From the NCBI RefSeq assembly GCF_036426115.1, contig NC_088601.1, positions 2,108,001 through 2,172,000 on the forward strand: a stretch of 64,000 nucleotides of DNA, given 5' to 3'. The notes under the pieces were generated by a model. It had not been told where the DNA came from. It was given only the letters and a program-made list of their open reading frames with translations, and searched no databases. Position numbers and translations under genes: made by a program. This stretch comes from Kwoniella botswanensis. Its lineage: Eukaryota > Basidiomycota > Tremellomycetes > Tremellales > Cryptococcaceae. Below are positions 35,927 to 46,513 of the stretch, one piece after another. How positions within the stretch are numbered: position 1 is the first letter of the stretch; each line of letters begins with the position of its first letter.

Positions 35927-37168
35927 TCATTGATACTCCATGGCAGCTTTCATCCCGATTTTACCATTCTGAACAGCCACCAATTCCATTCCTTCTCCAT
36001 TCTCCGTGTTATTACCTATGAGCTCGATCTCATCATCAATGATCATAGGACTCGTTGCTCTATATTTGAACATCTTCAACCTTTTCCCACTGGGTTTGTT
36101 CAAATTGGCTAGCTCTACTAACAACGTAGCTGTCAGCGGCCCATGAACCAATGGTTTCGGGTGACCTTCCTGGTTGATCGTCCATGGATGATCGTAATGC
36201 ACTTTATGGGGGTTATACGTGAGTGCGGAATAGAAGAACAACAATGGGGATGAAGGGGTATAAGTGAATGTCACATCTGAGTTGTCTCGATTTAGTATGT
36301 TACCACTACCTTCAGATGGTGTTGGTGCTGGTCTGACGGGTGCGGGAGTGGTAGTAGTAGGTTCCTTCCTAAACACATGTGTACGTATCTCCCTTATTGA
36401 CCATCCATCTTCATCGTAATCCTCCTGATCGCTGAATGTACCAGGATAAATCCGTAATTGCTGATTCACAAAAACCATATCCTTCTTGAATTCCACTTTC
36501 GGTACATTCACAATCTGAGTGACCTTTTCCCCAACTTTCAATGAACGGTTGAGAGCGGACCATTCGATCGAGCCTCCCGCCCACATCCGTCGAGTATAGG
36601 GTAGTGGAGCATTGTATTCCTGTTTTGGCGCGCCGGTGGAACCGACGTATCAGACTAGATCATCCCCTTCGACCGAAATGAAACAAACACGAAGTTCACA
36701 AATGACAGATCAGATAGGATGATGTATGATGTGTGATGACGAAGCCATAATGCTCCACTTAGCTTGATTCTCACTGACCGTACTAGTCCCATCCAAACCC
36801 AAATCTCTCAATATGGGTTTAGGTCTAAACAAAACCAGATGAAAGGACGGATCCAAATCTTCATCTTCCTTTAGATCTTCCAAATACAGCCTAGATTGTT
36901 GTTGTCTTGTGGGTAAGATCCTGCGCAGTTGACTTATCCGGTCGATATCGACCGTATCGTAATTGACTTTCGGAGCGCCAGTCGTTAGTTTGCATGACCA
37001 CTCGTCGATGAACGCGGAGGAGGTATGGTCTCTCCTGGTATCGGATCTAATTACTCGTAGAGGTCTGGAGACAGCTCCCATACGAAAGGTACTAAGGGAA
37101 CTGCGAGTGATCGTCTGTCCCTGTAAATTCGGGCTTACCAATCTGGGTATCGGTCGAAAGCAAGACAT
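35927..37168 (-). CDS. Hot-dog hydratase/dehydratase, HTD2 / itaconyl-CoA (mesaconyl-CoA) hydratase family
   Basis: Two exons give about 370 residues. The start MSCFRPIPRLVSPNLQGQTI with SSLSTFRMGAVSRPLRVIRS looks like a mitochondrial presequence. The body has YNAPLPYTRRMWAGGSIEWS (spanning the intron at about 36620-36780), the family's catalytic segment ALTYNPHKVHYDHPWT, and LVHGPLTATLLVELANL. Two jobs are known for this family: 3-hydroxyacyl-ACP dehydratase of mitochondrial fatty-acid synthesis (Htd2) and hydration of itaconyl-/mesaconyl-CoA to citramalyl-CoA (IchA). Position next to a citramalyl-CoA-lyase-like gene, same strand, 287 bp apart, favours or at least permits the second. The reactions cannot be told apart from sequence here. 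Confidence 0.85.
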
Positions 37169-37412
37169 CTTATCCTGCGGTGTTAGAGACGAAGCGTCTA
37201 TATAGCTACTGTGGTCATTGCCTTCAAGTCTAGAGGCTACTTAAACGAGTGTGAGTGCTTTGACGAAAAAGGGAAAAGAGACTAGACGCCAAGAACTCGA
37301 TTCACTGAATTGCTGGTTTATTCAAGGAACCATGCGATGTCGCAAGAACGTAGTGATTACGACCGAATCCACCCGAATCTGTTTTTTTAAGGGTAATTCG
37401 TGGGTTGTTTTT

Positions 37413-37421
37413 TTATCAGAT
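37413..37421 (-). promoter_or_regulatory. Iron-GATA-type site ATCTGATAA
   Basis: The plus strand reads TTATCAGAT, the exact complement of ATCTGATAA. ATCWGATAA is the extended GATA consensus of fungal siderophore/iron regulators (SreA, Sre1, Sfu1, Urbs1). It lies about 500 bp upstream of the siderophore transporter and 245 bp upstream of the hydratase start. Confidence 0.5.
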
Positions 37422-37466
37422 ACGATACCAACTCACAGGAAGTACCCATAAGGAAAATTTCTCCTG

Positions 37467-37475
37467 TTATCTGAT
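37467..37475 (-). promoter_or_regulatory. Iron-GATA-type site ATCAGATAA
   Basis: TTATCTGAT on the plus strand is a second exact match to the ATCWGATAA consensus, 54 bp from the first and in the same orientation. Paired sites are usual for iron-repressed siderophore genes. Confidence 0.5.
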
Positions 37476-37924
37476 ATCGGCCGAATTCAATCCTTTAATC
37501 CATCAAATTTTCGGTTCTATCATAATCAGAGCGCCTATTTATCTATAAATCTGTCTACTCCACTGAAAAAGGTACGGCTGCCCATCTGCTGCAAAGCAGA
37601 TACGAGAGATGTCAAGAAGATAATCGGGAAATCTTGAAAGGGTCACACACACCTGCCTTCTCGATCACCACGCCATTGCCAGGTCATGCTCTCTTCTCTT
37701 CTGTCACCCTCAGAGATTTACCGAGAAACATGCTCCACAGAAGTTTTCGTAGCAACGAGGTGTTTTTTTTTTTTTTTTCCCTTCTCATCTCGTTTTGAGA
37801 AGATTCTTGGTTGAGGTCAAGCTATATATATCGACTGGTTGTACAACAACAGTACATTTGTCTTTCTTCTCCTATCCATCCAACTCTTTTATCCAACTTC
37901 AACCTACTGGTCAATTTCCTCACC

Positions 37925-40174
37925 ATGGCCGCCTCAAGACTTTCAGCCGAGGTACCCACCCTCGACGCTCGACCAGGCTTCTCACGAGCCGATACCGACT
38001 TACCTGACACCCACAAAGAAGCTAAGACGGTTTTACCAGACACAGAGAACCACTCTTCCACCCAAGATGATCGATCCGACAAGGAAAGTATAGGCTCGAT
38101 CGAAAAATACCCCGGTGTAGCCAAGATCGAAGCTCTCTACATGGTCTTCGGTAAAGGTGCTAAACTTTGGGTCTTATGGGTGTAAGCTTAGCTTCTGGTC
38201 GTGGTATGGCGAGGGTGCAAAGAACTGATTGTTGAGGTTGCTCACAGATCTATCGGTCTTCTGGCTTGCGCTTATGCTTTGAGTTCGAACACCACGTATC
38301 TTTGTGAGTTGCTTCTTTTTCGCTCTACAATCCCTTTCCCCGTATCCTCTCTCGACAATTCACCATCTCTCGTCTCATGGCTCACCCTCGTTGCTTCCCC
38401 AGACACCGCCTTTGCCACCTCTGCGTACGGTGAACACACTGTCCTCGGAACGATCAGCGTCATCACGTCCATCATGTCCGGTGTGGCCAAACCTTTTATT
38501 GCTAAGCTTGCCGATCTGTGGTCACGTCCCGTTGCCATCGCTTTTGGAGTAGTCTTCTACACCATCGGGTACATTGTCATAGCAGCTTCCAATTCCGTTG
38601 GCGATGTCGCAGGCGGTCAAGTCATCTCCACTTTGGGAGACACTGCTCTATCGTTCACTCAAACCATCTTACTCGGTGATATCACCTCATTGCAATACAG
38701 AGGATTGGTCAACGCTTTGGTTTCAGTTCCTTACATCCCATTCGCCTTTGTTGCTGGTGATATTGCCGAGGGTATCGGTGCCTACACTACTGTCAATGGA
38801 TGGAGATGGGGATACGGAATGTTCTGCATCATCATCCCCGCCGTGGTCACCCCCTCTGTCTTGATCCTTCTGTGGGCAGATCGACGAGCCAAGAAACTCG
38901 GTGCTTTATCCCTCGCTTCATCAACATACGCTCGAGAACGGGTGCTTGCCAACGTGAACGCTCCTCGAAAAACCTACACCGCCATCTTGATCGACTACGC
39001 TAGAAAGATCGATGCTGTCGGTTTGTTGTTACTCGGCTTCGCATTCGGTTGTATCCTCACCCCATTCACTTTGTCTACCACTGCCGCAGGCGGGTACAAG
39101 AACCCTTCCCTCATCGCTTTGCTCGTCGTCGGTGGAATCCTGTTCATCGCCACGATCATTTGGGAATGGAAATTCGCTTCTCACCCTATCATGCCATTGA
39201 GAATCTTCAACCGAACTTTCATCTGCGCTGTCGGTATCGACTTCATGTATTACTTCTCCGGTTACCTCTCCGATGCTTATTGGTCTTCTTGGCTCTGGGT
39301 TGCTAGAGATTACGATGTGAGTCACTCTTCCAATACGGACTCTCCAGATTATAGCTCACAGTACGCTCTGATATATTTAGTCCAAAGACTACACTTACAT
39401 CCTTAACATTTTGACCGTCGGTCTCTGTGGTCTCGCCGTTCCAGCAGGTTTGATACAACGATACACCCATCGATTCAAGTATCTCCAAATCTCCGGACTG
39501 TGTTTCCGAATCATCGGTATGGGTCTCAACTACCTCTCCGTAGCAGGTAACGGATCCAACGCCGTCATCGTCTCTTCTCGAGTGATGATCTCCCTCGGTG
39601 GTGCCATCTCCGTCATCTCCTCTCAAGTGGCCTCTCAGGCTTCCGTGCCTCACAACGATTTGGCCCTTGCCGCTTCCATTTTGGCTTTGTGGACTTCCAT
39701 TGGGGGTGCGATCGGTTCTGCTATCGCCGCGTCGGTATGGAACAGACGAGTACCCCAAATGCTCGAACTGTACGTTGGTGATTACTACAATCACAATGCT
39801 ACTGCTCTCGCCGAGATCTTCGGTTCGATCTACGTTGCCAGAGCTGCCGAACCTAGAGAATTGATCGTCAAGGGTGAGTAGGAGAAGTATGGGCTCAGAA
39901 TGTCAACCGACATACGCTGATGAGAGGTCTGACCATAGCCTACGATGAAGCTGTTAAACCCTTATACCTCGCCGCTTTACTCACCTCGTTCGTCTCTTTG
40001 ATCTTCGGTGCTTTCACCAAGAACTATGTTTTGGACGATCGACACAACGCCGTCGAAGATACCGTCATCAGCATGAAGTCCGAGGACGAGACTGCTCCCG
40101 AGGTCGTAGCCGCCAAGGCCAGAGAAGCTGAAGCTAAAGCGGCTGAGAAATTACATGCTGAAGGTAGACTCTAA
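37925..40174 (+). CDS. Siderophore-iron transporter, SIT/ARN family (MFS)
   Basis: This plasma-membrane or vesicular H+ symporter takes up ferric siderophores. The long hydrophilic N-terminus (MAASRLSAEVPTLDARPGFS to IEKYPGVAKIEALYMVFGKG) is typical of the SIT family. Fourteen membrane segments are expected: SIGLLACAYALSSNTTYLYT, ATSAYGEHTVLGTISVITSI and AKPFIAKLADLWSRPVAIAF (family motif), then ILLGDITSLQYRGLVNALVS, with the late loop VPQMLELYVGDYYNHNATAL, AEIFGSIYVA and the last segment PLYLAALLTSFVSLIFGAFT. The C-terminal tail is acidic and alanine-rich. Five exons; about 600 residues, a normal length. It is preceded by two iron-GATA sites. The xenosiderophore used cannot be predicted. Confidence 0.92.
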
Positions 40175-40578
40175 GGTGGCTAGGTCGGATAGAATATTCA
40201 CCAGTCAACGCCCTTGCCATCATTCCGTTGCTTCCTCTTCACCATCTCTAGAAAACACACCATATTTAGGCTCTTACAACTTATAATATCAATAGAATAA
40301 CAGAGTAGATTGAATGCATGCTCGATTTGATCTTGATTCATTCGAAAATGACAATGATAAGTAAAGGTGGCTGCGTTTATTACAAAATACACAGGACTTT
40401 GGAATTAAGTTGATACATCATGATGATAAACCGACAGTCCAATTGCTTCCCTCTTTCGTATTCTATCGTTGTCAACACGTATCTCCTAGCTTCGTTATCA
40501 TTGTATGCCATTGTATGGTGAGTGTGCGGTCTCGGAACTGTAGAGATGAAGCAGGGGTGCAACAGGCTATAACCCGAA
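40175..40578. other. Convergent intergenic region
   Basis: A 404-bp tail-to-tail gap, AT-rich, with no exon recognised. Confidence 0.4.
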
Positions 40579-42064
40579 TCATTCATCCTCCTTCAACGCC
40601 AACGACTTGATAGCCATCTCCAAATACTTATTACCACCTAGATCCCTTATCTCATCTTGAATCTGATTCTGCAGATCTATGATGATCTTTCTCGTATAAT
40701 CGAAAGACTTCGTTTCGTCTCGAAGATAATCAACCACGTGCTTCTTTAAAGATACCGAGGTCGTCTTCTTCTGTAAGACATCTGTGGTGATAATTTTACT
40801 TTAGTCAGCTGCTGCATGACATGTGAGAGGGAAAGGAGGTGTAATGAAGATCTGGATGGATAATCTTTTGTGACAGAATTGTACTCACTCAAGATCTGTC
40901 GATTGGAGTCATCTGCTCGTACACCATGAACCACGGGAAAACTGAATTTGCCTTCAGTCAGATCTTCACAGTAGCCTTTATTGGCTTCGTACTGGTCGAA
41001 AATACGAACAATCAATGGTATCAGCTAAAAGTGGGATCCCTACGGTTTGAACGGTTAGCTCACCTCTGTCGATTGGAGATTCATGTAATCGTCTCTGATC
41101 TGGAACCAAACAGATATCAAGTTGACAAGTGGTACATAGTCACTAAAATTTGTGAGAATAGGATTAGCTTCGATGCATAAAATCTATCAATAACACATCC
41201 ACTCACACTTCAGACTCTGATTTGGCCATCATCAACTTCACTGCTAGCCTGAGCAATCCGCCTGCTTCTGTGATGATCGATCAGATTTACGTCAGCTGAT
41301 TGTCTGCAAGTAGCGTCCGCTGGACTTACTTCCTAACACCATATCCACGTACTCTTTCTCAGTCGGACAAGTCAGAGTATCCCTCCAAAACAGATCCAAG
41401 CCCTGACCGCGATGAAGATGAAGCAGTTCGTCTGACGGTCATTAGATTGGTATGAGGGTAAGCGGACGACCACCGGACAAGTCATTCACTCACCTGTCAC
41501 TAATCCCACCACGTCCACGTCCTTCTTCTTCCCCTTTGAGCTGGTGTCTCTCAACGACAACAGCTCCTCCATAGCCAAGAAATAGACGTAATTCGCCGTA
41601 TTGATGGTCTGCGGTATACCGTAGATGGTATGGGCAACTGGTAGCCCACGTCGAAGTTCCGAGTTATCCTCTACGTCGTCCATCCTGATTGCACCCATAC
41701 GAAAAATTAGCTATGGACTGTATGTGATGATCGATCGACGAGATCGTTTGCTGTTCAAGATCAAGCATACTCACAGTAAACTAGCATTATGCAACATCCT
41801 CACTATCCTCGTGACGACCTTTAAATCCTCTTCTGGGACTTTCAGCCATACATTGAAAGCGTCTATCAACTTTCCCCTGAACTCTTTACCCGGGTTCGCA
41901 GAGATGTAGGTGTAGGGTTCGAGAATGGTCTAAGCATTGACGAGATAAGGTCAGCTTGCGATGGTGTGGGACATTTCATAGATAGTTGAGACTGGACATA
42001 CCCTCTCCTGAGCATCTGACCATCCTGGTGTATGCAGAGTCTTTCTAAGGTTGGAATAGTCCAT
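40579..42064 (-). CDS. BTS1: Geranylgeranyl diphosphate synthase
   Basis: This prenyltransferase extends farnesyl diphosphate by one isopentenyl unit to GGPP, used for protein geranylgeranylation. It starts [20 protein letters not shown], then [20 protein letters not shown] and [14 protein letters not shown]. The first aspartate-rich motif is [19 protein letters not shown], followed by [20 protein letters not shown]. The second is [14 protein letters not shown], followed by [20 protein letters not shown]. These match type III fungal GGPPS rather than FPPS. The C-terminus is [15 protein letters not shown]. Seven or eight exons give about 330 aa, normal for the family. The start was chosen because the conserved N-terminal helix begins within 30 codons. 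Confidence 0.92.
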
Positions 42065-42464
42065 GGTGATGAGGTCGGAACAGATTGACTTGGCGTGATC
42101 GTTGATGGAGTTGCTAACGCCAGCCCGTGATGTATGCTTTGTTGTCGAGACGATGATCGGTGAATATCTGGTCTAGGCCGTGTATGATATGTCGAACTAT
42201 GGACTATAATGAGATGAGATGCTAACAGGTGCAGAGGAGGAAACAGAGTAAACTGAATTGAAACGAAATCAGGTGGAGGTGACGACAACAACGATGACGA
42301 TGACGACGAGTGGCAAATCGATCACGACTATAATCGCAAGGCCGTCTCAGGTGTTCGAACAATGAAACATGCATGGTATATACGATGATACAGAGTACAA
42401 CAGAGGTACATATGGACATGGACGATACTAAGCACAACAGACCAATGATGGATAATGTACACAA
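42065..42464. other. Intergenic region, GGPP synthase promoter
   Basis: A 400-bp gap between two minus-strand genes. It includes a short GAC/GAT trinucleotide run (ACGACAACAACGATGACGAT) near 42277-42296, a possible simple repeat. Confidence 0.4.
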
Positions 42465-44795
42465 TCACATCGACTCCACCACCCAATAACCTTTCCCCTC
42501 CTTCCTCAATATTCCTCTATCCACTCCATACTCCAGAGCATCCTCGATGTTCCAATCCCCTACTCTCTCCCATCTCCCTTCCTGGCCCCACTTCCTCATC
42601 ACACTCGTCAGTTCATCTACCGTCATCCCATTTACAGACTTGAAATCGTTCTTCCTTCTGATCGAGTTTTTGCGTAGATCCCTTTCTGCCAGGAGGTGAG
42701 GTATGAGCAGTGGTAAGAGGAGTTGACTAGGTAAAGGCAAATAACCATATCTATCTTGTGTTACATATCCATTGCTGCTGGAAGATTTCGTCGAAGATGG
42801 TGCTGTCGTGGGAGGGAGAGTGACCTGAACCAAATTACCTTCCTCTGATACATTCCTTATCGCCCATGAGACCAATCTCTCAATCTTCTTGTTTCTCTCT
42901 TTCTCATCGATCATCACACCATTGGTAGACGTATTTCTTTCTCTGTCAACCAACAAATCCTTCCTTGTCGCTGTACCGTCCCTTATCCTCCGTCGTCTCC
43001 TTCGTTCCTCTCTGCGTATCTCATTATTCACCACCAGTGTAGCCAAGATGCTCAATCGCTCATCGACTAAGATGGATGATGGTGTGAACGGTCTGAGTAA
43101 ACCAAGAGAGCAAGGTGTTGAGGTAGACTTGACAGGTTTTTTCCGAGATATGAATGTTTTCTGCGTAGGAGTGGTCGCGTGATCTATAGATGTTGATGAG
43201 GAAGGCGTGTTGACCTTGGTGCTATTTGCAAATACACCTGATCCACTGGAACTTTTACCCAAAATTCTTGATCTACCACTTGTCGAAGGGTCATCTTGAA
43301 CATCTCTATATTCCGTAAGATAGTGACCTAATTCACCATGTAACACCTCTGGGCCGATTTCTTGAGCTTTAGATATCGACTTGATCGTCTCTTGAGTCAT
43401 ATGGTCAAGCATGTATTGACGGAAAGTACGGTCTGTAAGTTGGGACGAGCGTAGTTTAGTGGGGTCTCGGAGCTATGTCGATGGTATTTGTCAGCTTGGA
43501 ATCCTCAGAAGAATACAGAGATAAACAATTGGGGATAAGGATGCTCACTGACCTCTGGCTCGGCATCGATCATACTCAATTCGCTAGGCGCTTCACTAGT
43601 CAGTGTCGTGCCAAGACCATCAGACATGTTGGGGCCGACTCGAGATACAGATGTATCTCTGTTGGGTGATATCGGTGGAGTCTTGTTAGAAATCGACAAG
43701 TCTGGTAAGGTGAATGGACGTGAATATAATGTTTGATGGAGATGGTCCACTTGAGAAGTATGAGTATATTGAGTATCGGGATCGACGATGGCTGCGAACG
43801 GAGCATCAGCAAGGCAGAGCTTTTTGGGCACACAAGAGATACAGGACGTATCGCCATGAGACCCTCCCATTGCCCAGACCATCGCCCAAAGGCTATATTC
43901 ACACACCAAAAAATGCAAACTCACATATGAACCCACCAGCATTCTCATCCACCACGACCTGTCTAACCCATTCACCACTCCCATCCGATTTCTTCCTCAT
44001 CCACTCGTCTACCTTCCCTATAATCCTGACGGTGTCTCCTACTCTTATATCTTTACGTTGAAATATCTTGGGATAGCCATTGGTATTTGACCAATTCTCT
44101 TCATAAGCTTTGCGTTTTGCGTAGGCTCGAGACTCACGCTCGGACAGAGTAGCGAATGTGGTTCGTGCGAAAACGGCTTTATCTGTTTTGGACTTGGATC
44201 GAGAAGAGCTGGAGTTGTGGGTATGAGCGATGGGTGATAGACGGAGTAGCACAGGTAAGACGTGTTGGCCATCTCCATCATCGACTGCGGTAAGGATCAT
44301 TAGCATATGACGGTGGTGAAGTTGGAGACATGACTCACGGGTTATGGTCATGGATGTATCCTTGTGGTCCACTCCTGCTACCCATGCTACCATCTGTACC
44401 ATTCTGCATGGGAAGCGATCGAGTAGAAATACATCTAAGAGATATACTACAGTTGTCAGCATGCGTGCTTTCCGCTGATATCAGTGGCAGGTAACCTCGA
44501 AGCGGAATGGTTTTCCGATGAAGCTTTCTCATTGCGCAGATCCTCAGCAACGACACTCACCTCTCGAAGCATAAATCATCCCCTCCATTCCCTGCTGCAC
44601 CACCACCCGCATCTTGTACACATCACTGATGAAGCATTTGGCTATGGCCTGAGGACGATGCGACCAACTGATGAGGGTAGAGAGCGGAGGGAGATCCGGG
44701 TCGTCTAATCGGGTGGTTCTTTTTGAGCTGAATGCATTGCTGAAAGGGGTATTGCCGTTCCAATCGATACGACTGGGAGTGGGTGGATGGTTCAT
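42465..44795 (-). CDS. STN1: STN1-like telomere-capping OB-fold protein
   Basis: Stn1 is part of the CST complex that protects telomeres and recruits DNA polymerase alpha. The N-terminal part reads MNHPPTPSRIDWNGNTPFSN, DPDLPPLSTLISWSHRPQAI, AKCFISDVYKMR. The OB-fold core is DRFPCRMVQMVAWVAGVDHK with TSMTITVDDGDGQHVLPVLL, and later KDIRVGDTVRIIGKVDEW with EWVRQVVVDENAGG. A Ser/Thr-rich linker follows. The C-terminal end looks like a winged helix: VNGMTVDELTSVMRKWGQEG, RWERVGDWNIEDALEYGVDR, GILRKEGKGYWVVES. Five or six exons give about 650 aa. The order OB-fold then winged helix fits Stn1; fungal Stn1 is poorly conserved, so another RPA2-like OB protein is possible. Confidence 0.65.
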
Positions 44796-45011
44796 GGATG
44801 CTATATTGACATTGTTGATAGTTGATATTTGATAGTTGATAGTCGAGTGAGGAGATGAGAAAGAGAGATGGATATGGATCTGTTGTTGTTTACACTTTCA
44901 ATCGGTTGATTCGATTCTTACAATTTCATTTTCTCTCTCCACCTTCCAATGAATCCATCTCAATCAACTCATACCACTCCTTCTCATCGACCCACAAGCA
45001 TCTAAACCACC

Positions 45012-46214
45012 ATGTCAAGACCTACACTGAGCCTTTTATCACCCCTGCGACGGACGATCATCCCCTCTTCACGATGCACCTTTCCCACTCGTCGTATACC
45101 CCACCGATCCGTCCGGTTCAACTCCACCACTGTCCCACCGAAGTATACCACCAAATCACATACCGTTCTATCCAACCTCCTGCGACCGACCACCCTCGTG
45201 TTGATCTGCGTACCGATATTGACTGGATTCTTGGGTGTATGGCAGCTGCAGAGACTACAGTGGAAGTTGAATCTGATAGATGAGGTGGATAGGAACCTGC
45301 AGAAGGATCCGATGCTGTTGCCTGATAATATTAAGTGGGTATAAAACTTCTGCACGTCATACATCGTATATGTCACAGAGTCAGATCTGATCGACCGTAG
45401 TCAAACGCCCCATATCAGTAGGAACATACTAACTCAACCTGTTATCTTACAACGTAGCCTCTCAGCTCTACCAGATTTCTCCTTCCGCCGAGTGATCCTC
45501 AGAGGTAAATTCATCGGACCTCCGATCTTACAAGGTCCTCAGACGAAGGATGGGTTCCCAGGATACCATCTCATCCTCCCCTTCCAGCGTGAGAGCGGAT
45601 CGACTATCCTGGTCAACAGAGGGTTTATTACTACCACCCGAGCGACGGCGATCCGAGAAGGTCGACAACCTGCTCCTGGCCTCAATATCGATGGAGGCAG
45701 TGACGGGGTCACCTACGAGATCGAGGGGATGTTGACCAGAGCTGGTGAGCAGAATTTCTGGACCCCACCGAACAATGTCAGGACGAACGAGTGGTTCTGG
45801 AAGGATATATTGGGCATGACGCAGTATGCAGGAGGGGAAGCAAGGGGGATACAACCTGTGTTAGTGGACGCTTTTGATGGTAAGTTTTCGTCTCCTGCTT
45901 GTTGATGACTTGATGAACAGAGCTTACATCCTGGTATCTCATGTATAGACCCAGATGCTGCTCCGACTTTGCTGATGAACCAAGGTATACCGGTGGGTAG
46001 ACCCCCTCACGTCGAGTTGAGGAATCAACATGCTCAGTATGCTGCTATCTGGTGAGTCGGGTCTGCTCTCTGCTCATGTATAGTATATTCATGCTGATCA
46101 TTGCACATGTGCACTACCTCCAGGCTCTCACTATCCGCTTCTACAACTGTCATGCTGGCATACGTCTTGACAAAGGGTAAAGGTGGACCCAAGAACAGAA
46201 GACCTAGGTTGTGA
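45012..46214 (+). CDS. SHY1: Cytochrome c oxidase assembly factor Surf1/Shy1
   Basis: This mitochondrial inner-membrane protein helps insert haem a3 and assemble Cox1. The presequence is MSRPTLSLLSPLRRTIIPSS with RIPHRSVRFNS. TM1 is LVLICVPILTGFLGVWQLQR, followed by LQWKLNLIDEVDRNL. Conserved inner segments are FSFRRVILRGKFIGPPI, DGFPGYHLILPFQRESGSTI with LVNRGFI, EGMLTRAGEQNFWTPPNN, and EWFWKDILGM. TM2 lies in LSLSASTTVMLAYVLTKGKG near the end, which reads GPKNRRPRL. Four exons give about 330 residues. It is divergent from the STN1-like gene with only 216 bp between the starts. Confidence 0.94.
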
Positions 46215-46513
46215 TCATAGCCGTACAATGCATTGCATATGCATACATCGCTCATTAGTCTTTCGTCTCGCACGCTGCCTCTCTCCTGATGACCTGGCTA
46301 TATGCATGCATGAACACGCTGTTATGATGATGATGATAAATTAGCAAGCACGAGTATAGTACCATGTAAAAGTGATACACCACCTGTGATTCCACTCCGC
46401 CAACGCGACATCGACCATCACTCGACCAATTAATTCCCTTTCTTCTCCTTTCATCCCTCCCCGTCACTCTCTCCTCATTCACAACTCCCACCAAGCATAA
46501 AGTACCCATCGAA

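Larger units (their letters stand above)
37169..37924. promoter_or_regulatory. Divergent promoter, hydratase / siderophore transporter
   Basis: A 756-bp gap holds two ATCWGATAA sites (listed separately) and, at 37764-37778, an uninterrupted run of 15 T that would exclude nucleosomes about 150 bp upstream of the transporter. A short inverted repeat CTGCTGCAAAGCAG lies near 37590. Confidence 0.55.
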
